From: Peribacillus glennii | GTDB taxonomy: Bacteria > Bacillota > Bacilli > Bacillales > DSM-1321 | Reading direction: 5' to 3' | DNA length: 64,000 bases | NCBI RefSeq assembly: GCF_003429105.1 | Contig: NZ_QVTD01000003.1 | Span: 992,001 to 1,056,000 of the forward strand | In this document: one piece after another, positions 1 through 7,303 of the stretch | Layout: the number at the start of each line of letters is the position of its first letter | Numbering within the stretch: the stretch's first letter is position 1 | Translations under genes and position numbers: made by a program | Notes under the pieces: model-generated | What the model was told of the DNA's origin: nothing | What the model saw: the letters and a program-made list of their open reading frames with translations, nothing else | The model's database searches: none

Positions 1-1881
1 AAACCCTTCAAGGGTTGAATCAGGTCTGAGACCTTTTTTAAATCGGCTGCAGTCCTTTGCAATTTATCCTTGCCGCTCACATCGACGGTTTTTTTCTCCT
101 TTATCACTTCCGATTTAGAAGGCTGGATTTCAGCTGTCTCGTTTTGCAAAGTTTTCTCCCGCGATTGTTCGTCGGCCATTGTATCGCCCGTATGACGGAC
201 CGTTACATCGTTTTCCTCGCTCAGCCATTTCTCCAGCAAAAGCGCTGTATTCATCACTTCCTGGGATGGCTCCCTGCTTGCCAATAAATGAAGCAATGCC
301 TTTTTTTTCTTTTGCACGTTATTATTCATGAACGCCACTGTTTCAAAAGCTGACTGATAACGGGCATAACCTTTCAATTCCTTTTCAATAATGCCGATTT
401 CCCCCACGGTTTCGTTCTTTACATAGCTGTACAGGGTTTGAATAAAACGGTCCGCTTCATTCCTGGCCGACTTTTTTATTGCTGCTGCAATCTCATTAGT
501 GTAATTAAGGACATATTCACCTGTAATGCTCACCTGGGATTTCAAGGCATTAACCAGCATTTCTTTAGAAACCGCTACTTCTATGCCTTGCGCTTCTTTT
601 TCAAGCTCGCTGTTATAAATACCTGCTTCTTTCAGGGTGCCTGCAGCCAGTTCCTTCAGATGCCACTCGAGCTGGGTTTTCACTTTTTCCTGCAGGTCCG
701 ACAAAATCGCCCGTTCCCTATTTTCCCGTTCCTCTTCTGTTTTCTTTTTCGAAAAAAACAACCCTACCTTGAACTCAGGCTGGTTTGACTCCAAATATGC
801 CGCCGCCAGATCCCTTGTTTGTGCCGGCATGATATAGGCATTTTTCAGGATTGATTCCAGTCCGGCATCAAATTCCTCTTTCACAGTGTCTGGAAGTTTC
901 GTTATCCGGTCCTTTTTGTCAATTAGCGATAACAGACGGCCGGAAACCTCCTGCTGTTCCTCCAAAGGGAGTTCCGCCAAAATTTCAAGTGAGGGCGCAT
1001 TTTCCTCCTCCAGTTCTTCCCTTATCCTTTTCGCATGTTCTTCCACGAGTCTTTCCGCCGCTTCCATAACTGACCGAATCCGGGTGTCCTCCCCCACTTC
1101 CCCTTGCTTAAATATAAACTCCTTGACTTCCTGTATTTGATTGTTTTCACTTTCCAGATTCCTTACCGATGTAAAGAAAAAACCATTTGGGTAGACCCCC
1201 CAGTTGGCAAAGGCCTCTATGACCGAGCTCTTGAATTCAGCAAAACCGAGTTCCGTGTCATCATGCTTATCAATCATATTAACGATCAAATAAATGCTTT
1301 TATTTGCGTCCTGCAATTCTTTTGTAAAATGAAAATTCACTTCGGACTGCACATGGTTATAGTCCATCACATAGAAAATGACATCTGCCAAATGCAGTGC
1401 CGACTCAGTGGCAACCCGGTGGGCATCATCGGTAGAATCAATTCCGGGAGTATCCATTACCGCGCAAGTTTCAGGCAGCGGAAATTCACTCGAACTGATG
1501 GTAATTGATGATACCCTGTCCCCGTCTTTACAAAAAGCTTTTACTTCCCTGTAATCATAGGGTGCAGGAAAAAGGACTGGCTTGGTGTTATAGTAATAAA
1601 CCTTCGCATAATCACCGCCGCGCTGGAGTTTCACTGTATTCGCACTTGTTGGGATAGGGCTGGAAGGAAGGACATCATCCCCGAGCAAATAATTGATCAT
1701 GCTGGATTTCCCGGCGGAAAAATGCCCGCAAAAAGCAATCGTTGTCTCCCGATTATGTAGCTTCATGACCAATTGCTTCATTTTCTCAGCATTCGGATAA
1801 TCCCTGCTGGACTCGAATGCCTCGTACAGTGCTGTTAAAGACTCTATTTTCTGTTCCTGTTTGATTGATTGTTGGACCATT
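1..1881 (-). CDS. dynA: Dynamin-like GTPase DynA (YpbR), N-terminal part; cut by the window edge
   Basis: Translating the minus strand from the ATG at 1881 gives 627 open codons that run off the left end; a typical DynA is about 1200 residues, so roughly the first half (first dynamin module) is present. The G1 P-loop GHFSAGKSS lies near residue 48, the G3 motif DTPG near residue 130 and the G4-like NMIDKHD near residue 180, followed by a long helical, charged stalk region. The start is backed by AAGGGG eight bases upstream. Known role in B. subtilis: a two-headed bacterial dynamin that tethers and fuses membranes and helps protect membranes under stress and phage attack. The second GTPase head is outside the window, so completeness cannot be judged. 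Confidence 0.93.
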
Positions 1882-1983
1882 TATGCTTTCCCCTTAGTCG
1901 TTTGAGTATTGTTAATACTCATTTTATTGTAATCGATTTCGTTTTGCTTTCCTATATCTGATTTACCATTAATGGAAAAAGCA

Positions 1984-2011
1984 AATAAAAAAACCAGGTG
2001 ATTACCTGGTT
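1984..2011 (-). terminator. Intrinsic terminator overlapping the end of the small membrane-protein gene
   Basis: Read on the minus strand, AACCAGGT-aatc-ACCTGGTT forms an 8-bp hairpin followed by seven T. The TAA stop codon of the gene at 2002-2160 lies at the top of the hairpin, so gene end and terminator share sequence. Confidence 0.8.
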
Positions 2012-2160
2012 GAAGGCACAGGAACGAATTCTTTCCGTGCTTTTTCTGAAGTGAATGTATGTTTGGGAGCAGCTTGTGCCGGCTGCCCAATATTCTTCAA
2101 TACGTATCTCATTACCAATAAATATGTAACCATCGTCAATAATACGAATAATAAAACCAT
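2002..2160 (-). CDS. Small single-span membrane protein, unknown function
   Basis: A 52-residue product starts MVLLFVLLTM, with a hydrophobic segment over residues 1-20, and has a basic, Pro-rich tail ending VPVPSTR. I chose the ATG at 2160 because AAGGA lies 11 bases upstream. A longer form from a TTG at 2199 (65 residues) lacks a good ribosome binding site but would put a short charged N-terminus before the membrane span. It sits between dynA and ypbQ and has its own terminator embedded in its 3' end. No family is recognised; the reading frame and hydrophobic pattern argue that it is real, but function is unknown. Confidence 0.55.
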   Translation of the reverse strand: MVLLFVLLTMVTYLLVMRYVLKNIGQPAQAAPKHTFTSEKARKEFVPVPSTR

Positions 2161-2274
2161 AAAGAACACCGTCCTTCTATATTCTGGTTGTTTATTCAAT
2201 GAGAATAATTTTCATCTTCAATTTTGATGTTATCACGAACGATAATCATTTTCAATAAGAAAAATGAAATTTTT

Positions 2275-2814
2275 TCACTTTTCACTTTTTTGTTGAAATA
2301 TGGTGTTATACCTCGTCAGATTTCCCAGGGCATTTTCTTCCTCTGGAATACGGACGGCCATCATCCACAGGTTTAGCAGCGTAAACAAAATGCCTGTGAT
2401 AAAGGCGTCGAACAGAAGGGAAATAACAATAATTTCCACCGCTACCACGAGATAATTCGGATGTTTCATGTACTTATAAGGGCCTTTTGCAGTAATGTCG
2501 GACTCCGGGAGAACAATGATTTTTGTGTTCCAGAACTTTCCGAGAGATATGATCACCCAGATCCTGCATGCCTGGGCCAAGATAAAAATAGCCAGCCAAA
2601 CTGGCCATAAAGGAGCGGTAACAAATCGATTCAACATAACTTCCAAAATTAATGAGCTTAAGAACCCAATATGCATTAAGACCATCCACGGATAATGGGA
2701 CTTACCGAATTCAATGGCTCCCTGTTCCTTCATCCAATTTTCGTTTTTCTTTGCTATCGATAATTCGACAAGGCGCTGCAGGACCAGAATTGAAATAAAC
2801 AGCCAAAAAAACAC
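2275..2814 (-). CDS. ypbQ: YpbQ, isoprenylcysteine carboxyl methyltransferase-family membrane methyltransferase
   Basis: This 179-residue integral membrane protein has four or five hydrophobic segments and the ICMT-type C-terminal signature GPYKYMKHPNYLVV, which carries the His-Pro-Asn motif for S-adenosylmethionine binding. The GTG at 2814 is preferred: GAGGTGGGAATA precedes it and its first base is the last base of the bcsA stop (TAGTG), so the two genes are translationally coupled. In B. subtilis BcsA makes alkylpyrones from fatty acyl-CoA and malonyl-CoA, and YpbQ O-methylates them; the same pairing here supports that role. An upstream in-frame GTG at 2823 is possible. Confidence 0.88.
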   Translation of the reverse strand: MFFWLFISILVLQRLVELSIAKKNENWMKEQGAIEFGKSHYPWMVLMHIGFLSSLILEVMLNRFVTAPLWPVWLAIFILAQACRIWVIISLGKFWNTKIIVLPESDITAKGPYKYMKHPNYLVVAVEIIVISLLFDAFITGILFTLLNLWMMAVRIPEEENALGNLTRYNTIFQQKSEK

Positions 2815-3947
2815 TATTCCCACCTCATTAATAATAGCTCAGATGAAAATCCAGGCCCAAGCGCGGCTGCCAGTCCCAAATCACCTTTTTGCGCTCCGTT
2901 GCGCATGAACTGTTCGAGCACATATAAAATCGTGGCTGACGACATATTTCCATATTCCTGAAGGATCTTCATTGAAAGTTCTGTCTTTTGTTGACTAAAG
3001 CCGAGCGCCTCTTCATACGCTTGAATCACTTTCTTGCCGCCCGGGTGTGCGATAAAGTGTTCCACTTCTTGCAAGGATAAATTGTGTTCCGTTAAAAACG
3101 CTTCTACATTCGGTTTTAACCATTCCTTTACAATCCTTGGAATATCTTTAGAAAACACGACATGCAGTCCCCCGTTTTTCACATCCCAGCCCATGACATC
3201 GAGTGAATCCCGCATAAGTGTTGACCTGGTGGACAGTATCTTTGGCATGGAATCCTGCTTGCAAAATATTTTGCGCCGTACTTCGTCCCCGCAAACAAGG
3301 GCACAGCCGATACCGTCCGAAAAAAGGGATGTGCCTATAATATTGCTCTTTGAAACATCATCCTTCTGAAACGTCAAACTGCAAAGCTCCACGCAGAGAA
3401 CCAGGGCCAATGCATTTGGAAATGCTTTGCAATATTCGTATGCCCTCGATAGTCCGGCAGCCCCTCCTGCGCAGCCAAGCCCCCAAATCGGTATTCTTTT
3501 CGTATATTCACTAAAAGGAAGCAGGTTCATGATTCTCGCGTCAATTGTAGGAGTTGCCAAACCGGTGCTTGAAATGAAAATAAATGCATCAATCTTCCCG
3601 GGGTCAATGTTCCGTTTTAGAAAATCCAGGTTGCCCAAGCATTCCACAATCGCCTGGCACCCATAATGCACAGCCTGTTCAATATAAATTTCATTCTTCT
3701 CTTCAAAACTGTGATCCGCCTTAAACCATTCGATATCCTTTGAAAAGTAACGGGATTCCACCTGTCCATTTATAAAAGCGCCTAAAAGCCTTTCTATATT
3801 CTTATAGGAAGAACCGAACATCTCTCTGGTAAAATCCATGACAGCTTCCTGAGATATTTTGTGGGGCAGCTTGATATGAGAGGCCGAAAGAATATAAGGC
3901 AATGCATTCACACCCTTAATGAATTTTCTATGTTTATTATTCCGCAT
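2814..3947 (-). CDS. bcsA: Type III polyketide synthase BcsA (chalcone synthase-like alkylpyrone synthase)
   Basis: A product of about 377 residues has the complete Cys-His-Asn triad of type III polyketide synthases: the Cys in WGLGCAGG near residue 159, the His in FIAHPGGKK and the Asn in YGNMSSAT. The C-terminal LGPGFSSELLL is typical of the family. Known function in Bacillus is condensation of long-chain acyl starters with malonyl-CoA to tri- and tetraketide alkylpyrones. The open frame extends upstream to 4052, but that would run through the promoter and start of the divergent CheX-like gene. I took the ATG at 3947; GTG and TTG codons near 3910 preceded by AAGGG are alternatives that match the B. 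subtilis N-terminus about as well. Confidence 0.9.
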   Translation of the reverse strand: MRNNKHRKFIKGVNALPYILSASHIKLPHKISQEAVMDFTREMFGSSYKNIERLLGAFINGQVESRYFSKDIEWFKADHSFEEKNEIYIEQAVHYGCQAIVECLGNLDFLKRNIDPGKIDAFIFISSTGLATPTIDARIMNLLPFSEYTKRIPIWGLGCAGGAAGLSRAYEYCKAFPNALALVLCVELCSLTFQKDDVSKSNIIGTSLFSDGIGCALVCGDEVRRKIFCKQDSMPKILSTRSTLMRDSLDVMGWDVKNGGLHVVFSKDIPRIVKEWLKPNVEAFLTEHNLSLQEVEHFIAHPGGKKVIQAYEEALGFSQQKTELSMKILQEYGNMSSATILYVLEQFMRNGAQKGDLGLAAALGPGFSSELLLMRWE

Positions 3948-4050
3948 TTTTCGCCATAATATCGTGAAAGTTCCCCATTTTTTAACATTTAAAACGTATA
4001 TTCTGCCATTATTTGTTATGCTTAATTTATTATTTTTACGGAGGTTTATC

Positions 4051-4506
4051 ATGGCTGTCAGTTTAACAGTAGCTAACGTACTAGATGGAACGATCCAGTC
4101 TGTAAAAGCAGTTATTCCACTATCGATGGAAGCATTGACGCCTACCTTGGTTAAACAGCCCTATAACCATTCATCCCTTGGCGTTTTGATTGGCATGACA
4201 GGAGATATCCGGGGAAGGTTTATCATTGAAGGCCTGAAAGAAACAATAGGCAGAATAGGTGAAGCGATGTTCGGGATTCCAGTCGAAGGCGAAATGCTTG
4301 AGTCTTTCGCAGCAGAGCCTGGAAATATGATTGCCGGCAATTTAGCGGCCATTCTTGCCACTAACAATCTCGAAATGGATATTACCCCTCCCACCGTACT
4401 TATTGGTCAAACAAAAATCTACGGCTTTGATAAAGCCCTGAACCTCCCTATCCAAATAGCAAGTATCGGCTCCCTGAATATTCTTCTCATGATTGATATG
4501 CCTTAA
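4051..4506 (+). CDS. CheX/CheC-family chemotaxis phosphatase-like protein
   Basis: The 151-residue product has the CheX fold pattern: an N-terminal helix, GVLIGMTGDIRGRFI strands, then SFAAEPGNMIAGN, in which E-x-x-N matches the active-site signature of CheC/CheX CheY-P phosphatases. The ATG at 4051 is supported by ACGGAGG six bases upstream. It is transcribed divergently from bcsA and stands alone, away from any flagellar cluster, so it may dephosphorylate a response regulator other than CheY. Family assignment is firm; partner and pathway are inference. Confidence 0.82.
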   Translation: MAVSLTVANVLDGTIQSVKAVIPLSMEALTPTLVKQPYNHSSLGVLIGMTGDIRGRFIIEGLKETIGRIGEAMFGIPVEGEMLESFAAEPGNMIAGNLAAILATNNLEMDITPPTVLIGQTKIYGFDKALNLPIQIASIGSLNILLMIDMP

Positions 4507-4514
4507 CAGGTTTG

Positions 4515-4596
4515 AAAACCCACTGGATGCGCGCCTTTATAAAAGCGAACACAGAGGTTCGGGGTTAGAGGACTGTGTTCCACACAGGCGAAGACA
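4515..4596 (+). repeat. Dispersed two-box intergenic repeat, copy A
   Basis: AAAACCC (4515-4521) is followed about 60 bases later by ACACAGGCGAAGACA (4582-4596). The stretch between contains a perfect 8-bp inverted repeat GAACACAG / CTGTGTTC. Matching boxes occur in the same order near 17.8, 22.7, 34.4 and 34.5 kb. No coding potential is seen. Confidence 0.5.
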
Positions 4597-4659
4597 AAAC
4601 TAAGTTGCGCACTGGATCTGTCGACCGGTTCTATTCTTAACAAAATACATTTCCATACG

Positions 4660-4691
4660 AAAAAAATCAGGATGATGGGTGCATCCTGATT
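4660..4691 (-). terminator. Intrinsic terminator of the zinc-ribbon microprotein gene
   Basis: On the minus strand ATCAGGATG-7 nt-CATCCTGAT forms a perfect 9-bp stem followed by TTTTTTTCG. Confidence 0.85.
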
Positions 4692-4700
4692 TACTAGAAA

Positions 4701-4832
4701 CTATTCACAGTCCGGATTTTTCTGAAACTGGACATTGATTTCAATAGATTGGAAATCCTCTTTCCCGCATACACGGCAACTGCTTTCTTCATTGTGCAAG
4801 GTTCGGCAGTGAACGCAGTATTTTTGCTCCAT
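4701..4832 (-). CDS. 43-residue zinc-ribbon microprotein
   Basis: The ATG at 4832, preceded by AAAGGGA, opens a 43-codon frame. The product has two CxxC knuckles (KYCVHC at residues 5-9 and CRVC at 19-22), the pattern of a minimal zinc ribbon, followed by a short strand-rich tail ending PDCE. It is its own transcription unit, with a strong hairpin terminator ten bases after the stop. I do not recognise the family; zinc binding is inferred from cysteine spacing. It could be a regulator or a small RNA- or protein-binding adaptor. Confidence 0.7.
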   Translation of the reverse strand: MEQKYCVHCRTLHNEESSCRVCGKEDFQSIEINVQFQKNPDCE

Positions 4833-5065
4833 TTTTTCACAGTCCCTTTCAGCTAATATTATTTCATTCTATGCATAACAGGATCAATTAGTTCCAGTTA
4901 AATATTTTGTTAAGATAGTAAAATGCAAATCAGCATATTGACGGACTTTCAAGATTTTAGTTCTGCTATATGGCCTTTGCCGCTGAAATTGTTTACCTGT
5001 TTCATAATTGGGAATTACTTAAAAAGAGGTTCCAACAATTCAGACAACAAGGAGGAGTACAAGTA

Positions 5066-5428
5066 TTGAACAGTTTTATGAATGGTGTTATTGACAAAGC
5101 AAAAGCAACTTTAAGCCAGGCAGCCGCAAACATGAAAGAAGCAATTTTTTCAATAACCGGTACTTCATCTGTATCCGTCAGCCAAATGGCTGGCTACATT
5201 GAGAACCATCCTGACACAAAATGTACCGGCAGGACGATGTTGGGACAAAGGTATTCCTTTTACCGATTAAGTATTGGGGATATTCATTATTACATGGAAA
5301 AGAAGGATTCATTTATCTTGCAGGTCGACGTTTTTACTCGCGAGCATAGTATCGTATCCTTCCGTTCATACAGGGACCGCCATTCTCTGTCGGCACCTAT
5401 AAATATTCCTGACATTCCGGCTAAATGA
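5066..5428 (+). CDS. Hypothetical 120-residue protein
   Basis: I placed the start at TTG 5066 because AAGGAGGA lies eight bases before it; an in-frame ATG at 4970 lacks such a site. The product begins with an amphipathic helix rich in Ala and Lys (residues 5-30), followed by a strand-rich domain with RYSFYRLSIGDIHYYMEKKDS and an Arg-rich tail. No signal peptide or membrane span is seen, and no family is recognised. It ends just before a large hairpin, consistent with a monocistronic unit. Moderately confident that it is a gene; no function can be offered. Confidence 0.6.
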   Translation: MNSFMNGVIDKAKATLSQAAANMKEAIFSITGTSSVSVSQMAGYIENHPDTKCTGRTMLGQRYSFYRLSIGDIHYYMEKKDSFILQVDVFTREHSIVSFRSYRDRHSLSAPINIPDIPAK

Positions 5429-5544
5429 CCCTTTTTGGAGTCATTAGACAAGCCTCCGATGCCAATCTTGCCAACCTAGAGGGTTATGGCAGCCAGATAG
5501 TGACAGAGGACAACCTTGATATTTTCCTATCAAAAATTAAAAAT

Positions 5545-5593
5545 ACGCTGTCCACTCTCTTTCTATCGAAAGCAGATGTAGACAGCGTGTTTT
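5545..5593 (+). terminator. Branched hairpin terminator
   Basis: ACGCTGTC (5545-5552) pairs with GACAGCGT (5581-5588), enclosing an inner CTTTC/GAAAG hairpin, and is followed by TTTTT. It follows the hypothetical gene ending at 5428. Confidence 0.6.
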
Positions 5594-5682
5594 TAATGAA
5601 AAAAAGGATGAACAATTAGATGTCTTTGTTCAAACTGGTAAAGGAGCTGGAATCAATAAACCAGTCATCCAACCATTTACTC

Positions 5683-6219
5683 TCATTTTTTCTTTATTTT
5701 TATTAGTTTATAATGAATTTCAGTATCAAAGTCATTGTAGTCAGCGTTTGTTGTACTCAAAATCACACCTTTGCCAGGAGCAAAATATGAAGTATGGAAT
5801 CCAAATCCTTTTACAGTTTCCCTTACCTCCACTACTTTTGTAAAAGTACCTGCTGAAGTCTTGATCGTTCTATTTGTTGATTTTATAGTATAAGTAGAAT
5901 TACTAGAGGGTTCTGACCACCTTTTTCCACTTTTAATGGGATAAGCTAATATTTTAGTCCCTTCTTGATATAAGCCTGTTTTGGTTTCTTTATATGCCGT
6001 CCCAAAGTCTCTATTACTCCATTTGTAATATCCGTCCTCTTTCTTCCAGAACTCTAAATAAAATTTAATCCCATTCCCATATTGGTAATTATAAATATAT
6101 TTGGTGTTCATCAAATAACTAGTTTGCTTTGCTTTTACTGTTCCACTAAATAAAGGCAATGTAGTACAAAATACAAATCCAAAGGCTAATATAATCTTGA
6201 ATAAATTCTTCAAACGCAA
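5683..6219 (-). CDS. Secreted hypothetical protein
   Basis: A 178-residue product has a classic Sec signal peptide: MRLKNLFK basic start, hydrophobic core about residues 9-24, and a likely cleavage near KAKQ at residue 30. The mature part is Lys/Tyr/Thr-rich and strand-like, with GTKILAYPIKSGKRW and a later TSAGTFTKVVEV segment; that arrangement recalls beta-rich secreted domains of Bacillus whose core reads as reporting a measured property. I do not recognise the family securely. Its base composition is visibly more AT-rich than the neighbouring genes, hinting at later acquisition. No cell-wall anchor or lipobox is seen. Confidence 0.72.
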   Translation of the reverse strand: MRLKNLFKIILAFGFVFCTTLPLFSGTVKAKQTSYLMNTKYIYNYQYGNGIKFYLEFWKKEDGYYKWSNRDFGTAYKETKTGLYQEGTKILAYPIKSGKRWSEPSSNSTYTIKSTNRTIKTSAGTFTKVVEVRETVKGFGFHTSYFAPGKGVILSTTNADYNDFDTEIHYKLIKIKKK

Positions 6220-6483
6220 TCTCTCCTAATTGTATGTATTTTAATAGACTTAGGTCCATTAACATGAAAATTTTACCACAGAAATGATAAGGTGGAATAT
6301 TAAAATCCTTTAACTCGTCAAAGAAACGATTTTATTACATGACATAAACACGCAAAAAAACTTTACCAGGAATACGCGCATCAAATGGACATACCCCATT
6401 TTTCAAATTACTCGTAAAACCATTTTCGGATCATTCCACCACTCTAAACTTCACATTTCTTTCACATCTTCACGGGGTCAAAA

Positions 6484-6526
6484 GTGATGAAGGTCACTGT
6501 TAAATCAATTTCCCCCTATTATCATG
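6484..6526 (+). promoter_or_regulatory. Candidate Fnr/Crp-type site and class II promoter for the ba3 oxidase operon
   Basis: AGTGA-TGAAGG-TCACT (6484-6499) fits the TGTGA-N6-TCACA palindrome of Fnr/Crp regulators. A -10-like TATCAT lies at 6521-6526. A start point seven bases after the -10 would put the centre of the palindrome at about -41.5, the spacing of class II activated promoters, and no good -35 box is present. The spacing is counted from sequence; regulation is inference. Confidence 0.5.
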
Positions 6527-6544
6527 TTAATTAAGTATAGATTG

Positions 6545-6591
6545 AACAATTTGTGAAACGAGAGAAAGCAACTAGAATTTAACAAATTGTT
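6545..6591 (+). promoter_or_regulatory. Perfect 10-bp inverted repeat in the ba3 oxidase leader
   Basis: AACAATTTGT (6545-6554) and ACAAATTGTT (6582-6591) are perfect reverse complements separated by 27 bases, downstream of the proposed promoter and about 60 bases before the first gene. It could be a paired operator or an mRNA stem. The left half contains TTTGTGAAA, close to the ResD site TTTGTGAAT. Confidence 0.4.
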
Positions 6592-6650
6592 TTGTATGAT
6601 GAAAATGTACTCATACAATTTCTGAATTTTTTAGAAAGGAGTGAAATGTT

Positions 6651-6803
6651 ATGGCTATGCCGGAATTAAAAACGAAAACACAAACAAAAGTGGAGGATGA
6701 CCATTCTTCCCTTAAAGGGACGCTTGCATCCGTTTTCGTACTTGGATGTATTCTCATTATTACATGGGTGAGTGTGTATTTCTTGTATTTAGACCGTCTA
6801 TAG
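6651..6803 (+). CDS. ba3-type cytochrome oxidase small subunit (IIa-like)
   Basis: The ATG at 6651, preceded by GAAAGGAGTG, opens a 50-codon frame. The product has a polar, charged N-terminus of about 20 residues and one hydrophobic span (LASVFVLGCILIITWVSVYF) ending in a short basic tail. Its size, single span and position directly before the genes for subunits II and I match the small IIa subunit of B-family (ba3) oxidases, which supplies a helix missing from the short subunit II. The assignment rests mainly on context. Confidence 0.75.
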   Translation: MAMPELKTKTQTKVEDDHSSLKGTLASVFVLGCILIITWVSVYFLYLDRL

Positions 6804-6823
6804 GAATTTAAGGGGGAAAAATT

Positions 6824-7303
6824 ATGCATATGCATAAGTTCGAAAAGATTTGGCTCGTTTTCGGTATCGGCTCGCTGCTTGTTTTCCTTAATGTTGTTGG
6901 TGTCAGCGCTTTCTACATGGGAAACCAGCCACCCAGCTGTTTAACAACAATCGACCCGGAAAAGGTGGATACGACCAAGCCTTTCAATAAACCTGGGCTT
7001 CACAAGGTTGAAGGAAAGGATTGGGACTATGAATTGGTGTTCGTAGCCTCCGCGTTTTCCTATAATCCGGCAAAAGTGGTGGTTCAAAAAGGGGTGAAGG
7101 TAAAGATTATGGCTACAACAAAGGATGTTATACACGGCTTTGAAGTAGCAGGAACAAATATCAATATGATGCTTGAACCAGGTTATGTAAGCGAATATGT
7201 AACAACGTTCAAAAAGACAGGCGAATTTCTGATTCTATGTAACGAATACTGCGGTGTAGGTCACCATATGATGAGCTCCAAAATTGAGGTGGTTGAAAAA
7301 TGA
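6824..7303 (+). CDS. Cytochrome c oxidase subunit II, ba3 type, CuA-binding
   Basis: The 159-residue protein has one N-terminal membrane span (about residues 10-30) and a periplasm-facing cupredoxin domain. The CuA site is complete: an upstream His in VIHGFEV, then CNEYCGVGHHMM with two Cys, the second His and Met. Start ATG 6824 has AAGGGGGA upstream. The last codon overlaps the subunit I start (ATGA at 7300), so the two are translationally coupled. It accepts electrons from cytochrome c and passes them to the heme b/heme a3-CuB centre in subunit I. Shorter than A-type subunit II, as expected for ba3 enzymes. Confidence 0.93.
   Translation: MHMHKFEKIWLVFGIGSLLVFLNVVGVSAFYMGNQPPSCLTTIDPEKVDTTKPFNKPGLHKVEGKDWDYELVFVASAFSYNPAKVVVQKGVKVKIMATTKDVIHGFEVAGTNINMMLEPGYVSEYVTTFKKTGEFLILCNEYCGVGHHMMSSKIEVVEK

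Larger units (their letters stand above)
6220..6650. other. 430-base non-coding stretch carrying the ba3 oxidase control region
   Basis: No gene-like reading frame is seen. The left part is AT-rich spacer between divergent units. The right part holds a Crp/Fnr-type palindrome, a -10-like TATCAT and a 10-bp inverted repeat in the presumed leader, listed separately. Confidence 0.6.

Noticed and set aside
438-1508. Several plus-strand frames opposite dynA
   Set aside because: They mirror dynA, whose GTPase motifs are clear on the minus strand.
1881-2090. 69-codon minus-strand frame between dynA and the small membrane protein
   Set aside because: It runs out of frame through the membrane-protein gene and the terminator; no plausible start signal.
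5425-5619. 64-codon plus-strand frame overlapping the end of the 120-residue gene
   Set aside because: No ribosome binding site before its ATG, and its second half is the branched terminator hairpin (5545-5593).
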